The notes under the pieces are model-generated. The model was given only the letters and a program-made list of their open reading frames with translations, was not told the origin of the DNA and made no database searches. The position numbers and the translations under genes were made by a program. DNA of 64,000 nt from Bacillus cabrialesii (GTDB taxonomy: Bacteria; Bacillota; Bacilli; Bacillales; Bacillaceae): the NCBI RefSeq assembly GCF_004124315.2, contig NZ_CP096889.1, positions 2,711,001-2,775,000 of the forward strand, read 5' to 3'. Shown here in pieces: positions 8,309 through 16,143 of the stretch (within the stretch, counting starts at the first letter, position 1; each line of letters opens with the position of its first letter).

Positions 8309-9574
8309 ATGAAGCCATTGGCATATCGGATGCGTCCGACAAAAATAGAGGATATTATCGGCCAGCAGCATCTGGTGGCTGAAGATAAAATTATCGGCAG
8401 AATGGTTCAGGCAAAACATTTGTCATCCATGATTTTGTACGGGCCGCCCGGAATTGGAAAAACATCAATCGCAACAGCAATCGCCGGTTCGACAAGTATC
8501 GCTTTTCGAAAGCTGAATGCTGTTATTAACAATAAAAAAGATATGGAAATCGTCGCCCAGGAAGCTAAAATGTCAGGCCAGGTGATTTTGATTCTGGATG
8601 AAGTTCACAGGCTGGATAAAGGGAAACAAGATTTTCTATTACCCTATTTAGAAAATGGGATGATCATTTTGATCGGAGCAACCACGGCTAACCCGTATCA
8701 TGCCATTAATCCGGCAATCAGAAGCCGGACACAGATCTTTGAGCTTGAGCCGTTAACACCAGAACTGATTAAACAGGCTTTGGAACGTGCGCTTCATGAC
8801 GAGCACCGCGGCCTTGGCACATATTCTGTATCCATTGATGATCAGGCGATGGAGCATTTTGCCCGCGGCTGCGGAGGAGATGTCCGCTCCGCTTTAAACG
8901 CGCTTGAGCTGGCCGTCTTGTCAACGAAGGAGTCAGCCGACGGCGAGATTCACATTACTTTAGAAACCGCGGAAGAATGTTTGCAGAAAAAGAGCTTTTC
9001 TCACGATAAAGATGGTGACGCGCATTATGATGTATTGTCCGCTTTTCAAAAATCGATCCGCGGCTCTGATGCCAACGCCGCTCTTCACTATTTGGCGAGA
9101 TTGATTGAAGCTGGCGATCTGGAAAGCATCGCAAGACGACTGCTCGTCATCGCCTATGAAGATATTGGCTTAGCAAGCCCGCAAGCCGGTCCGAGAGTGC
9201 TGCACGCTATCCAGACCGCTGAGCGAGTCGGATTTCCGGAAGCGCGAATCCCGCTGGCCAACGCAGTCATTGAACTCTGTCTCTCGCCGAAATCAAACTC
9301 AGCCATTCTGGCAATCGATGAGGCGCTGGCAGATATCAGAGCCGGAAAAATCGGAGATGTTCCGAAGCACTTAAAAGACGCGCATTATAAGGGAGCTCAG
9401 GAATTAGGAAGAGGGATCGACTATAAATACCCGCACAATTACGACAATGGATGGGTCGAACAGCAATATCTCCCTGATCCTTTAAAGAATAAGCAATATT
9501 ACAAGCCGAAACAGACAGGCAAGTTCGAATCCGCCTTAAAGCAAGTGTACGACAAATTAATGAAAAGAAAATAA
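8309..9574 (+). CDS. rarA: Replication-associated AAA+ ATPase RarA (YrvN, MgsA family)
   Basis: A 421-residue AAA+ ATPase related to clamp-loader subunits and RuvB, acting at stalled replication forks. Walker A GPPGIGKTS (about 43-51), Walker B ILDEVHR (about 95-101), sensor 1 GATTANP, then the MgsA C-terminal tetramerisation part from about residue 240 (AYEDIGLASPQAGP). Three consecutive ATG codons occur at 8303, 8306 and 8309; only the third is properly spaced (six bases) from AAGGAGAG and gives the expected length. It is the only gene in this part on the plus strand, divergent from cymR and convergent with tcdA. Confidence 0.92.
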   Translation: MKPLAYRMRPTKIEDIIGQQHLVAEDKIIGRMVQAKHLSSMILYGPPGIGKTSIATAIAGSTSIAFRKLNAVINNKKDMEIVAQEAKMSGQVILILDEVHRLDKGKQDFLLPYLENGMIILIGATTANPYHAINPAIRSRTQIFELEPLTPELIKQALERALHDEHRGLGTYSVSIDDQAMEHFARGCGGDVRSALNALELAVLSTKESADGEIHITLETAEECLQKKSFSHDKDGDAHYDVLSAFQKSIRGSDANAALHYLARLIEAGDLESIARRLLVIAYEDIGLASPQAGPRVLHAIQTAERVGFPEARIPLANAVIELCLSPKSNSAILAIDEALADIRAGKIGDVPKHLKDAHYKGAQELGRGIDYKYPHNYDNGWVEQQYLPDPLKNKQYYKPKQTGKFESALKQVYDKLMKRK

Positions 9575-9578
9575 AACA

Positions 9579-9610
9579 AAAACAGCCTTGATCATCAAGG
9601 CTGTTTTTTA
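9579..9610. terminator. Bidirectional terminator between rarA and tcdA
   Basis: Hairpin AAAACAGCCTTGATCATCAAGGCTGTTTT with A- and T-runs on both flanks, placed between the convergent ends of rarA and tcdA. Confidence 0.88.
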
Positions 9611-9614
9611 TGCG

Positions 9615-10379
9615 TTATTTATCCTTTACGCGTTTGATTTCAATGTCTTTCAAAAGATCCATGACAACATGTCCGCCCATAATCAAACCTGCGACTGACG
9701 GCACAAAAGCATTAGAGGATGGCGGCATTTTTGCTTTGCGGATTTTCGCTTCGTCATTTCCCACTTCTTTTCTGACTTCTTCCCGAATGACAATCGGGCT
9801 CTCGTCGGAGAAAATCACTTGAACGCCTTTTTTGATGCCCTCTTTGCGTAATCTCGTACGGACGACCTTCGCAATTGGATCAGTATGCGTTTTTGAAATA
9901 TCAGCGATTTGGAAGCGTGTCGGATCCGTTTTGTTCGCGGCACCCATGCTGGAAATGAGCGGAATATTCCGTTGCAGACATTCTTTCATTAAATGGATTT
10001 TATAATGAATCGTGTCTGACGCGTCAATGACATAGTCAAGATTATATTCAAAAAACTGCTCATACGTTTCTTCCGTATAGAACATTTTTAACGCGATCAC
10101 TTCACACTCCGGGTTAATGTCTGCGATCCGCGCTTTCATTAAATCCACTTTCGGCTGTCCGACCGTTGAAAGAAGCGCGTGAAGCTGACGGTTTACATTT
10201 GTAATGTCCACATCATCTTTGTCGACAAGCAGAATGCGTCCGACGCCTGACCGCGCGAGGGCTTCCGCCGCGAACGATCCGACTCCGCCGACTCCAAGCA
10301 CAGCAACCGTGCTGTTTTTCAGCGTTTCAAGGCCTTCTTTTCCGATAGCTAATTCATTGCGTGAAAACTGGTGTAACAA
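9615..10379 (-). CDS. tcdA: tRNA threonylcarbamoyladenosine dehydratase TcdA (YrvM)
   Basis: A 254-residue E1-like enzyme that dehydrates t6A37 in tRNA to the cyclic form, using ATP. The Rossmann motif AVLGVGGVGSFAAEAL is at about 24-39; the adenylation residues lie in VDKDDVDITNVNRQ (about 52-65); VIDASDTIHYK follows. Start TTG at 10379 follows GTGAGG and gives the expected length; the longer frame has no other good start. It lies downstream of the 6S-1 RNA gene on the same strand, 80 bp from its 3' end. The TcdA/CsdL family is well known; activity here is inferred from conserved motifs. Confidence 0.9.
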   Translation of the reverse strand: MLHQFSRNELAIGKEGLETLKNSTVAVLGVGGVGSFAAEALARSGVGRILLVDKDDVDITNVNRQLHALLSTVGQPKVDLMKARIADINPECEVIALKMFYTEETYEQFFEYNLDYVIDASDTIHYKIHLMKECLQRNIPLISSMGAANKTDPTRFQIADISKTHTDPIAKVVRTRLRKEGIKKGVQVIFSDESPIVIREEVRKEVGNDEAKIRKAKMPPSSNAFVPSVAGLIMGGHVVMDLLKDIEIKRVKDK

Positions 10380-10459
10380 GAACCTCACTCCACATCGTAT
10401 TCTGGTTTCATTTATAAAATGGCTGGTCCATAAGCAGCCGTTTTTTCTGCGCACAAAAA

Positions 10460-10662
10460 ATAAAGTCCCAATAGTGCCGTTGCAGCTTTCCTTTGTTTTG
10501 AACCCGCTCTCAGCAGGTGGGTGCCCTCTTTTAAATCTTGTAAGTCCTCTTTACCGAATGAAAAGAGGCATGTACGCCATTTAAAAATGCGGGCTCCCAA
10601 ATCAAAAAAATGTTCGGTCAAAACTAGGTGTACAACTAACACATCAGGACTTTATTTAACTT
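10460..10662 (-). ncRNA. bsrA: 6S-1 RNA (bsrA / ssrSA)
   Basis: Minus-strand non-coding gene between aspS and tcdA, the known 6S-1 locus. The 5' part (AAAGTCC) can pair with the 3' part (GGGACTTT) to close the long rod, and a large internal bulge lies near the middle, the 6S hallmark that mimics an open promoter and traps sigma-A RNA polymerase. A sigma-A promoter places the start at about 10662; removal of about 11 bases would give the mature 5' end near 10651, as I recall for B. subtilis. The 3' end is followed by ATTTTTT. Several spurious open frames cross this stretch. Confidence 0.9.
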
Positions 10663-10668
10663 GTCAAA

Positions 10669-10697
10669 ATCATATCACAGACGATTTTGATTTTCAA
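10669..10697 (-). promoter_or_regulatory. Sigma-A promoter of 6S-1 RNA
   Basis: Minus strand: -35 TTGAAA (10697-10692), 17-bp spacer, -10 TATGAT (10674-10669). It begins 17 bp after the aspS stop codon at 10714. Confidence 0.8.
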
Positions 10698-10713
10698 GAA
10701 TCGAACTGCCCAA

Positions 10714-12492
10714 TCAGTTCTTAACTTTTTTCTTGATAGAAAGATGAAGCTCCTCAAGCTGAGCGTCGCTTACTTCGCCTGGCGCTTCTGTCATCAGGCA
10801 GCTTGCGCTTGCCGTTTTCGGGAATGCGATCGTGTCTCTTAGGTTGGTACGTCCTGCGAGAAGCATAACGAGACGGTCTAAGCCGAGCGCGATTCCGCCG
10901 TGCGGAGGAGCGCCGTATTCAAATGCTTCCAGCAGGAATCCGAACTGTTCAGCCGCTTCTTCTTTTGAGAAGCCAAGAAGCTCAAACATCTTTTCCTGAA
11001 TGTCCTTTTCGAAAATACGGATTGAGCCGCCGCCAAGCTCATAGCCGTTTAAGACGAGGTCATAGGCTTGTGCTTTCATGTCTTCAGGCGCTGTTTCAAT
11101 CAGTTCAAGATCTTCACGGACAGGCATTGTGAACGGATGGTGGGCTGCGTAAAAACGACCTTCCTCCGGATCATGTTCTAAGAGCGGCCAGTCGATGACC
11201 CATAAGAAATTGAACAGGTTTTCGTTAATCAGTCCGCGTTCTTTTCCAAGCTTTAAGCGCAGGGCGCCGAGTGATGCGGCTACAACTTCGAATTTATCTG
11301 CTCCGAACAATAGCAAATCACCTTCAGCAGCATCAAGTGCCTCAATCAGCTTCGATTGCTTTTCTTCATCAAAGAATTTGGCGATTGGGCCTTTCACTCC
11401 GTCTGCCTCAACTTTCACCCAGGCAAGGCCTTTTGCTCCGTAGTTTGCAGCAAAAGCGCCAAGAGCGTCGATGTCTTTTCTGGAGTAATCACCGGCTCCG
11501 CCTTTTACATTGATGGCTTTTACTACGCCGCCGTTTGCCACAGCTGATGAGAATACTTTAAATTCGGTGTCCTTCACAATGTCAGAGACATCTGTCAAAA
11601 GCATGCCAAAACGCGTATCCGGTTTATCAGAACCATAACTGTTCATCGCCTCGTCATATGTCATTCGAGGAAGAGGGAGCTTGAGTTCCACACCTTTTGT
11701 TTCACGCATAATGTTTGCCATCATATCCTCAGCCAATGACATAATGTCCTCCTGGCTCATAAAGGACATTTCAATATCGATTTGTGTAAACTCAGGCTGG
11801 CGGTCCGCACGCAAGTCTTCATCGCGGAAACAGCGGGCAATCTGATAATAGCGTTCAATGCCGGATACCATCAGAAGCTGTTTAAATAGCTGCGGAGACT
11901 GAGGCAGCGCATAAAATTCTCCTTCGTGCACACGGCTCGGCACCAAGTAGTCACGTGCGCCTTCAGGCGTGCTTCCTGTTAAAATCGGCGTTTCAATATC
12001 AAGAAATCCGTTTTCATCTAAAAAGCTGCGAACAGCTTTCGTCACGTTATGGCGCAGCTGCATCGTTTGGAACATAGCCGGTCTGCGCAAATCTAAGTAA
12101 CGGTGTTTTAAACGGACGTCCTCTGATACGTCATCTGCTTGATCAGAAATCGCAAATGGAGGTGTCTTTGCAGCATTTAATACGTTCACTCCATCAGCGT
12201 GAATTTCGATTGCGCCTGTTTTCAAATTCGGATTAACTGTTCCCTCTTCACGCGCCACCACTTTTCCTTGAATATCAAGCACGTATTCATTTCTGATGCC
12301 TTCCGCAATAGCAAGCGCTTCTTTTGACACATCAGGGTTAAAAACGACTTGAACAATTCCCGTACGGTCACGCAAGTCAATAAAAATCAATCCGCCGAGG
12401 TCCCGTCTTTTTTGGACCCAGCCTTTCAGCGTTACAGATTCACCGATTGCTTTTTCAGTTATTTCGCCGCAATAATATGTTCTTCCAAACAA
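10714..12492 (-). CDS. aspS: Aspartyl-tRNA synthetase AspS
   Basis: A 592-residue class II synthetase, the usual bacterial length. It has an N-terminal OB-fold anticodon-binding domain (about 1-105), class II motif 1, motif 2 (FRDEDLRADRQPEFTQID, about 217-234), a GAD insertion domain (about 290-420) and motif 3 (GIALGLDRLVMLL, about 530-542). Start TTG follows AAGGAGTG by seven bases. hisS lies 13 bp upstream; both are served by the T-box leader upstream of hisS. Whether it is discriminating (Asp only) cannot be settled by eye. Confidence 0.96.
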   Translation of the reverse strand: MFGRTYYCGEITEKAIGESVTLKGWVQKRRDLGGLIFIDLRDRTGIVQVVFNPDVSKEALAIAEGIRNEYVLDIQGKVVAREEGTVNPNLKTGAIEIHADGVNVLNAAKTPPFAISDQADDVSEDVRLKHRYLDLRRPAMFQTMQLRHNVTKAVRSFLDENGFLDIETPILTGSTPEGARDYLVPSRVHEGEFYALPQSPQLFKQLLMVSGIERYYQIARCFRDEDLRADRQPEFTQIDIEMSFMSQEDIMSLAEDMMANIMRETKGVELKLPLPRMTYDEAMNSYGSDKPDTRFGMLLTDVSDIVKDTEFKVFSSAVANGGVVKAINVKGGAGDYSRKDIDALGAFAANYGAKGLAWVKVEADGVKGPIAKFFDEEKQSKLIEALDAAEGDLLLFGADKFEVVAASLGALRLKLGKERGLINENLFNFLWVIDWPLLEHDPEEGRFYAAHHPFTMPVREDLELIETAPEDMKAQAYDLVLNGYELGGGSIRIFEKDIQEKMFELLGFSKEEAAEQFGFLLEAFEYGAPPHGGIALGLDRLVMLLAGRTNLRDTIAFPKTASASCLMTEAPGEVSDAQLEELHLSIKKKVKN

Positions 12493-12505
12493 TGTGTTCC
12501 ACTCC

Positions 12506-13780
12506 TTATCCCTTTTGGTTTGCCTTCATTACATGTATAAATTCATCAAGTGCCACTTCAATTTGTTCGCCCGTCTGTGCATCCTTTACATTGATTTTAT
12601 TTTGTGCAAGCTCATCTTCACCCAAAATCGCAATAAATCTCGCATTCAGACGGTCGGCTGTTTTAAACTGGCCTTTCATTTTCTTATTTTCATAATCAAT
12701 TTCGCTTGAAATGCCTGCTTCTCTCAGTTTGTACACCAATGAGACAGAATAATCCTTGGCTTTTTCGCCGAGTGTGACGATGTAGCAATCGATTCCCTGA
12801 TCAACAGGCAGCTCTCTTTTTTCAGCATCAATTGCGGCAAGCAGGCGTTCAATGCTCATCGCAAATCCGATGCCCGGCGCTTCAGGCCCGCCGATTTGTT
12901 CGACAAGTCCGTCGTAGCGTCCGCCTCCGGCAAGTGTCGTAATCGCACCAAAGCCCTCCGCATTGCTCATGATTTCAAATGCGGTGTGGTTGTAATAATC
13001 CAGGCCTCTCACAAGGTTAGGATCAATTTCATACGAAATGCCAAGATCGTTTAAGTATTGCTTTACTTTCTCAAAATAAGCGGCTGATTCTTCATTTAAA
13101 TATGTCAGAATCGAAGGTGCCGATTTCATCAGCTCATGATCACGGTCTTTTTTGCAGTCCAAGATTCTGAGCGGGTTCGTGTGCAGCCGTGACTGGCAGT
13201 CTGAACAAAACTCTTCGATGCGAGGCTCAAAATGTTTCACGAGCGCTTCTCTGTAGCTTTTGCGGCTTTCTTGATCGCCGAGACTGTTTATGACAAGCTT
13301 AACGTTTTCTAAACCTGCTTTTTGATAAATACTCATCGCAAGCGCCATTACTTCTGCATCGATTGCAGGGTCTTTCGAGCCAATCGCTTCAATTCCAAAT
13401 TGATAAAACTGGCGGAAGCGGCCCGTCTGCGGACGTTCGTAACGGAACATCGGCCCGACATAATAAAGCTTTGTCGGCTGAACAGGATTTGCGAATAGCT
13501 TGTTTTCATTAAAAGCGCGAACTGCCGCGGCTGTTCCCTCCGGACGAAGTGTCAGGCTTCTGCCTTTGCGGTCTTGGAAGGTATACATTTCTTTTTGTAC
13601 GATATCCGTCGACTCTCCGACGCCTCTGGCAAACAGTTCTGTATGCTCAAAAATCGGTGTGCGGATTTCTTTATATTGATAAGTGCGGCAAGTGTCTCTC
13701 ATAATTTGTTCAACAAACTGCCAGCGATCTGATTCTCCAGGCAGAATATCCTGTGTTCCTCTTGGAATGTTATATCCCAT
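12506..13780 (-). CDS. hisS: Histidyl-tRNA synthetase HisS
   Basis: A 424-residue class II synthetase. The N-terminal part (IPRGTQDILPGES) and motif 2 (FRYERPQTGRFRQFYQFGIE, about 112-131) are typical. HisRS-specific motifs include LVRGLDYYNHTAFEI and GGGRYDGLVEQIGG (about 255-295), and the anticodon-binding domain occupies about 330-420. The ATG follows GAGGAGGT at six bases. First gene of the hisS-aspS unit; expression is probably set by the T-box leader, 60 bp upstream. Confidence 0.96.
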   Translation of the reverse strand: MGYNIPRGTQDILPGESDRWQFVEQIMRDTCRTYQYKEIRTPIFEHTELFARGVGESTDIVQKEMYTFQDRKGRSLTLRPEGTAAAVRAFNENKLFANPVQPTKLYYVGPMFRYERPQTGRFRQFYQFGIEAIGSKDPAIDAEVMALAMSIYQKAGLENVKLVINSLGDQESRKSYREALVKHFEPRIEEFCSDCQSRLHTNPLRILDCKKDRDHELMKSAPSILTYLNEESAAYFEKVKQYLNDLGISYEIDPNLVRGLDYYNHTAFEIMSNAEGFGAITTLAGGGRYDGLVEQIGGPEAPGIGFAMSIERLLAAIDAEKRELPVDQGIDCYIVTLGEKAKDYSVSLVYKLREAGISSEIDYENKKMKGQFKTADRLNARFIAILGEDELAQNKINVKDAQTGEQIEVALDEFIHVMKANQKG

Positions 13781-13840
13781 ATGTAGACCTCCTCATGTAT
13801 TCCTTATAAAATATACAATGATCGTTCATGATGAAAATGA

Positions 13841-13885
13841 AAAAAACTCTCGTCCCTACTATACATGTATAGTAGGGACGAGAGT
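13841..13885 (-). terminator. T-box terminator of the hisS-aspS leader
   Basis: Perfect 19-bp palindrome (CTCTCGTCCCTACTATACA and its complement) followed by TTTTTTTC on the minus strand. This is the terminator form that uncharged tRNA disrupts. Confidence 0.9.
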
Positions 13886-14130
13886 TATACCCGTGGTGCC
13901 ACCCTAGTTGGAATATGTTCATATTCCCGCTCGATCCTTTAACGCAGGTTCACGTTCACTGCCTAATGACGGGATTAACGCGTTCAGCAGGAAACCTCCG
14001 GAGTGTTGTTTCGAGAAAGACGCAATGGGATCCGCTTTCAGCCTGGGGCGGTTCCTCTCTAGCCATGCAATCTGACCTACTCTTCTCCATTATTGGTTCA
14101 AATCTTTCATCACTTGCTATGTACTCAATT
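13841..14130 (-). ncRNA. T-box leader of hisS-aspS
   Basis: A leader of about 290 nt upstream of hisS. Visible parts in transcript order: GAGAAGAGTAGGTCAG (AG-box region), AGAGAG of stem I (about 14060), and the T-box AGGGTGGCACCACGGG (13905-13890) just before the terminator hairpin. The antiterminator sequence tggCACC would contact the tRNA 3' end. By family knowledge this leader reads an Asp or His codon; I could not fix the specifier with certainty. Confidence 0.92.
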
Positions 14131-14136
14131 TCTATT

Positions 14137-14165
14137 ATAATAATGGGATTGGGGTTCTCTGTCAA
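14137..14165 (-). promoter_or_regulatory. Sigma-A promoter of hisS-aspS
   Basis: Minus strand: perfect -35 TTGACA (14165-14160), 17-bp spacer, -10 TATTAT (14142-14137). The -35 box contains the TGA stop of yrzK (14164-14162), the same arrangement as at the alaS promoter. Confidence 0.8.
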
Positions 14166-14332
14166 GCTTTATTCCGGTTGTTTTTCCTCATCGCTGCTTC
14201 TTTGGACATCAGACCAAATTCAGATGCTGTTTCAGTAAGATAACCGGTCGTATCGGGATCTGCGTGATCGCTGTAATGCAGATTTGCTTCACCATCGTGA
14301 AATGCGCGTCCCATTTTTGGATGATATTTCAT
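14162..14332 (-). CDS. yrzK: Small protein YrzK
   Basis: A 56-residue gene preceded by AAAGGTG. The product begins MKYHPKMGRAFHDGEANLHY and is rich in His, Asp and Lys, with no hydrophobic segment and no cysteine. It matches my memory of the small gene yrzK between hisS and yrvJ in B. subtilis. Function is unknown. It lies directly upstream of hisS on the same strand, and its TGA stop lies in the -35 box of the hisS promoter. A possible relation to small sporulation proteins is only a guess. Confidence 0.7.
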   Translation of the reverse strand: MKYHPKMGRAFHDGEANLHYSDHADPDTTGYLTETASEFGLMSKEAAMRKNNRNKA

Positions 14333-14464
14333 GATTTGCACACCTTTTTGATTGTATTTACGCCTAGTATAAACAAATCATTTTATTTTTATTTAAAAAT
14401 CAGAAAGGACTTTACGATATTAAGCAAGAATGCCTTTTTAATGATCATCTGAAAGGAGGACACA

Positions 14465-16018
14465 ATGAGCAAGAAATACTTTGTTCTTATTGTATGTATT
14501 ATTTTCGCCGGGGCGCTTTTCCCGCCTTTTTCTGCCGTTACAGCCGCTCAGGGAGTAGCTGTCATCGCAACAGATGAAATGAATGTCAGAAGCGGCCCGG
14601 GGCTTAGCTACGGCATTACAGCGGAAGTGAATAAGGGCGAGCGCTACCCGATTTTAAAGGAAGACGGAGACTGGGTGCAGATACAGCTGGGTTCCGGAGA
14701 AAAAGGATGGGTGGTCTCCTGGCTTATTACAAAGAAAGACCAGGCCGGTACAAGCTCTTCAAAAAGCAGTGATACTGTTACATCAACAGACCCCGATCTG
14801 CGGATGAGAACCGGACCGGGCACTTCATACGAAGTCATCGGCAAATTCCCGCAAGGCAGTCAGGCGTCTGTCCTTGAGAAAAATTCCGGCTGGATCAAGA
14901 TATCCTATCAAAATGCCACCGGATGGGTGTCATCTGAATATGTCACATCAAGCAGCAGCAGTTCAGCGCCAGATGAGAGTGATCAAACCGAATCTTCCAG
15001 TGCTTCAACGGGCACAGTCGGTGTTTCTTCACTTAATGTAAGAGCCTCCGCCTCACATGACGCAGCGGTTATAACGAAACTGGATCGCGGAACGAAACTG
15101 ACGGTTCTCAACGAGAAAAATGGCTGGGCTCACATCGAGGTGAACGGGCTGAAAGGCTGGGTCGCAAGCCATTACCTTTTAACTAGTTCTGATCCAGCTG
15201 AAGATTCGGCAAATGGCGGCAGTTCATCCTCCGCTAAAAAAGCCTATATCGTATACGGTGGAACGAATGTAAGAAGTGATGCGTCAACATCAGCTTCAAT
15301 TGTTGAACGTGCTGCCAAAGGCGATTCGTACACCATAACAGGTTCGAAGGGAAACTGGTATGAAATAAAGCTCGATAACGGACAGACTGGTTATGTGGCC
15401 AATTGGGTGGTCCAAACGTCTAAAAGCGCAGAAGAAGCAGGTGAACCCCCTGTCTCTGATTCCCCGTCCGGAAACGGTTCTCTGAACAATAAAACGATTA
15501 TTGTTGACCCGGGACACGGAGGAAAAGACAGCGGAACGATTGGCTATTCGGGTAAATTTGAGAAAAAACTGACAATCAAAACAGCAAAATTGCTCGCCGG
15601 CAAACTCAGATCGGCTGGAGCGGATGTGTATGTGACACGCCAAGATGATACCTTTGTCAGCTTACAGTCACGGGTCTCTACGTCTCACTATCGCAACGCC
15701 GACGCATTTATCAGCATTCACTATGACAGCTATGCGGATACTTCCACGAGAGGCAGCACTGCTTATTACTACAGTCCTGCCAAAGATCAGGAACTGGCAT
15801 CTGACGTCCACTCTGAAGTGGTAAAGCGTTCTTCTATTCCTGACCGCGGCGTGTTATTCGGAGATTATTATGTGCTCCGTGAAAACAGACAGCCCGCTAT
15901 GCTCTATGAGCTGGGATATGTAAGCCACCCGCAGGAAGAAGCCATTGTACATAGCAATTCATATCAGGAAAAAGTAACAGACGGAATCGAAAGCGGATTA
16001 GAGAAGTATTTCCAATAA
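14465..16018 (+). CDS. yrvJ: N-acetylmuramoyl-L-alanine amidase YrvJ with SH3b repeats
   Basis: A 517-residue secreted cell-wall hydrolase. A signal peptide (residues 1-29, ending TAAQG) is followed by SH3b domains, each with an (L/M)NVR- or LRMR-type motif and a Gly-Trp-Val motif: MNVRSGPG (about 41), LRMRTGPG (about 114), LNVRASAS (about 193) and TNVRSDAS (about 268), separated by Ser-rich linkers. The C-terminal Amidase_3 domain (about 345-515) has zinc ligands in VDPGHGGKDSG, a Glu near FEKK and HYDSY. SH3b repeats probably bind peptidoglycan. Start follows AAAGGAGGA at four bases. The insertion sequence begins 25 bp after its stop. Confidence 0.92.
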   Translation: MSKKYFVLIVCIIFAGALFPPFSAVTAAQGVAVIATDEMNVRSGPGLSYGITAEVNKGERYPILKEDGDWVQIQLGSGEKGWVVSWLITKKDQAGTSSSKSSDTVTSTDPDLRMRTGPGTSYEVIGKFPQGSQASVLEKNSGWIKISYQNATGWVSSEYVTSSSSSSAPDESDQTESSSASTGTVGVSSLNVRASASHDAAVITKLDRGTKLTVLNEKNGWAHIEVNGLKGWVASHYLLTSSDPAEDSANGGSSSSAKKAYIVYGGTNVRSDASTSASIVERAAKGDSYTITGSKGNWYEIKLDNGQTGYVANWVVQTSKSAEEAGEPPVSDSPSGNGSLNNKTIIVDPGHGGKDSGTIGYSGKFEKKLTIKTAKLLAGKLRSAGADVYVTRQDDTFVSLQSRVSTSHYRNADAFISIHYDSYADTSTRGSTAYYYSPAKDQELASDVHSEVVKRSSIPDRGVLFGDYYVLRENRQPAMLYELGYVSHPQEEAIVHSNSYQEKVTDGIESGLEKYFQ

Positions 16019-16023
16019 TAAAA

Positions 16024-16043
16024 AAGCTGCCTTTTGGCAGCTT
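16024..16043 (+). repeat. 20-bp direct repeat, left copy (target duplication with hairpin)
   Basis: Reads AAGCTGCCTTTTGGCAGCTT, itself an 8-bp inverted repeat with a TTTT loop. An identical copy is at 17602-17621, on the other side of the insertion sequence. This left copy keeps the A-run that would be a T-run only for leftward transcription. Confidence 0.85.
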
Positions 16044-16081
16044 CAGGCTGTCGAGAAAATCTCGACAGCCTTTATTTTTCC
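16044..16081 (+). terminator. Left-end IS hairpin, likely terminator for yrvJ
   Basis: Perfect 12-bp stem AGGCTGTCGAGA/TCTCGACAGCCT with an AAA loop (16045-16071), followed by TTTATTTTTCC. For rightward transcription leaving yrvJ this is the first hairpin with a T-run, because the flanking repeat lost its own T-run when the element inserted. Confidence 0.7.
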
Positions 16082-16143
16082 TTAAAATATCCATTCTCCT
16101 GTAATAAAATAAAAGAAAGACTAAAAAGGACGGTGTCTTTCTT

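Noticed and set aside
10412..10642. Frames crossing 10412-10724 on both strands
   Set aside because: They overlie the 6S-1 RNA gene and have no coding signals.
14580..15420. Repeats in yrvJ as a possible DNA repeat array
   Set aside because: They are diverged SH3b protein domains, not identical DNA repeats.
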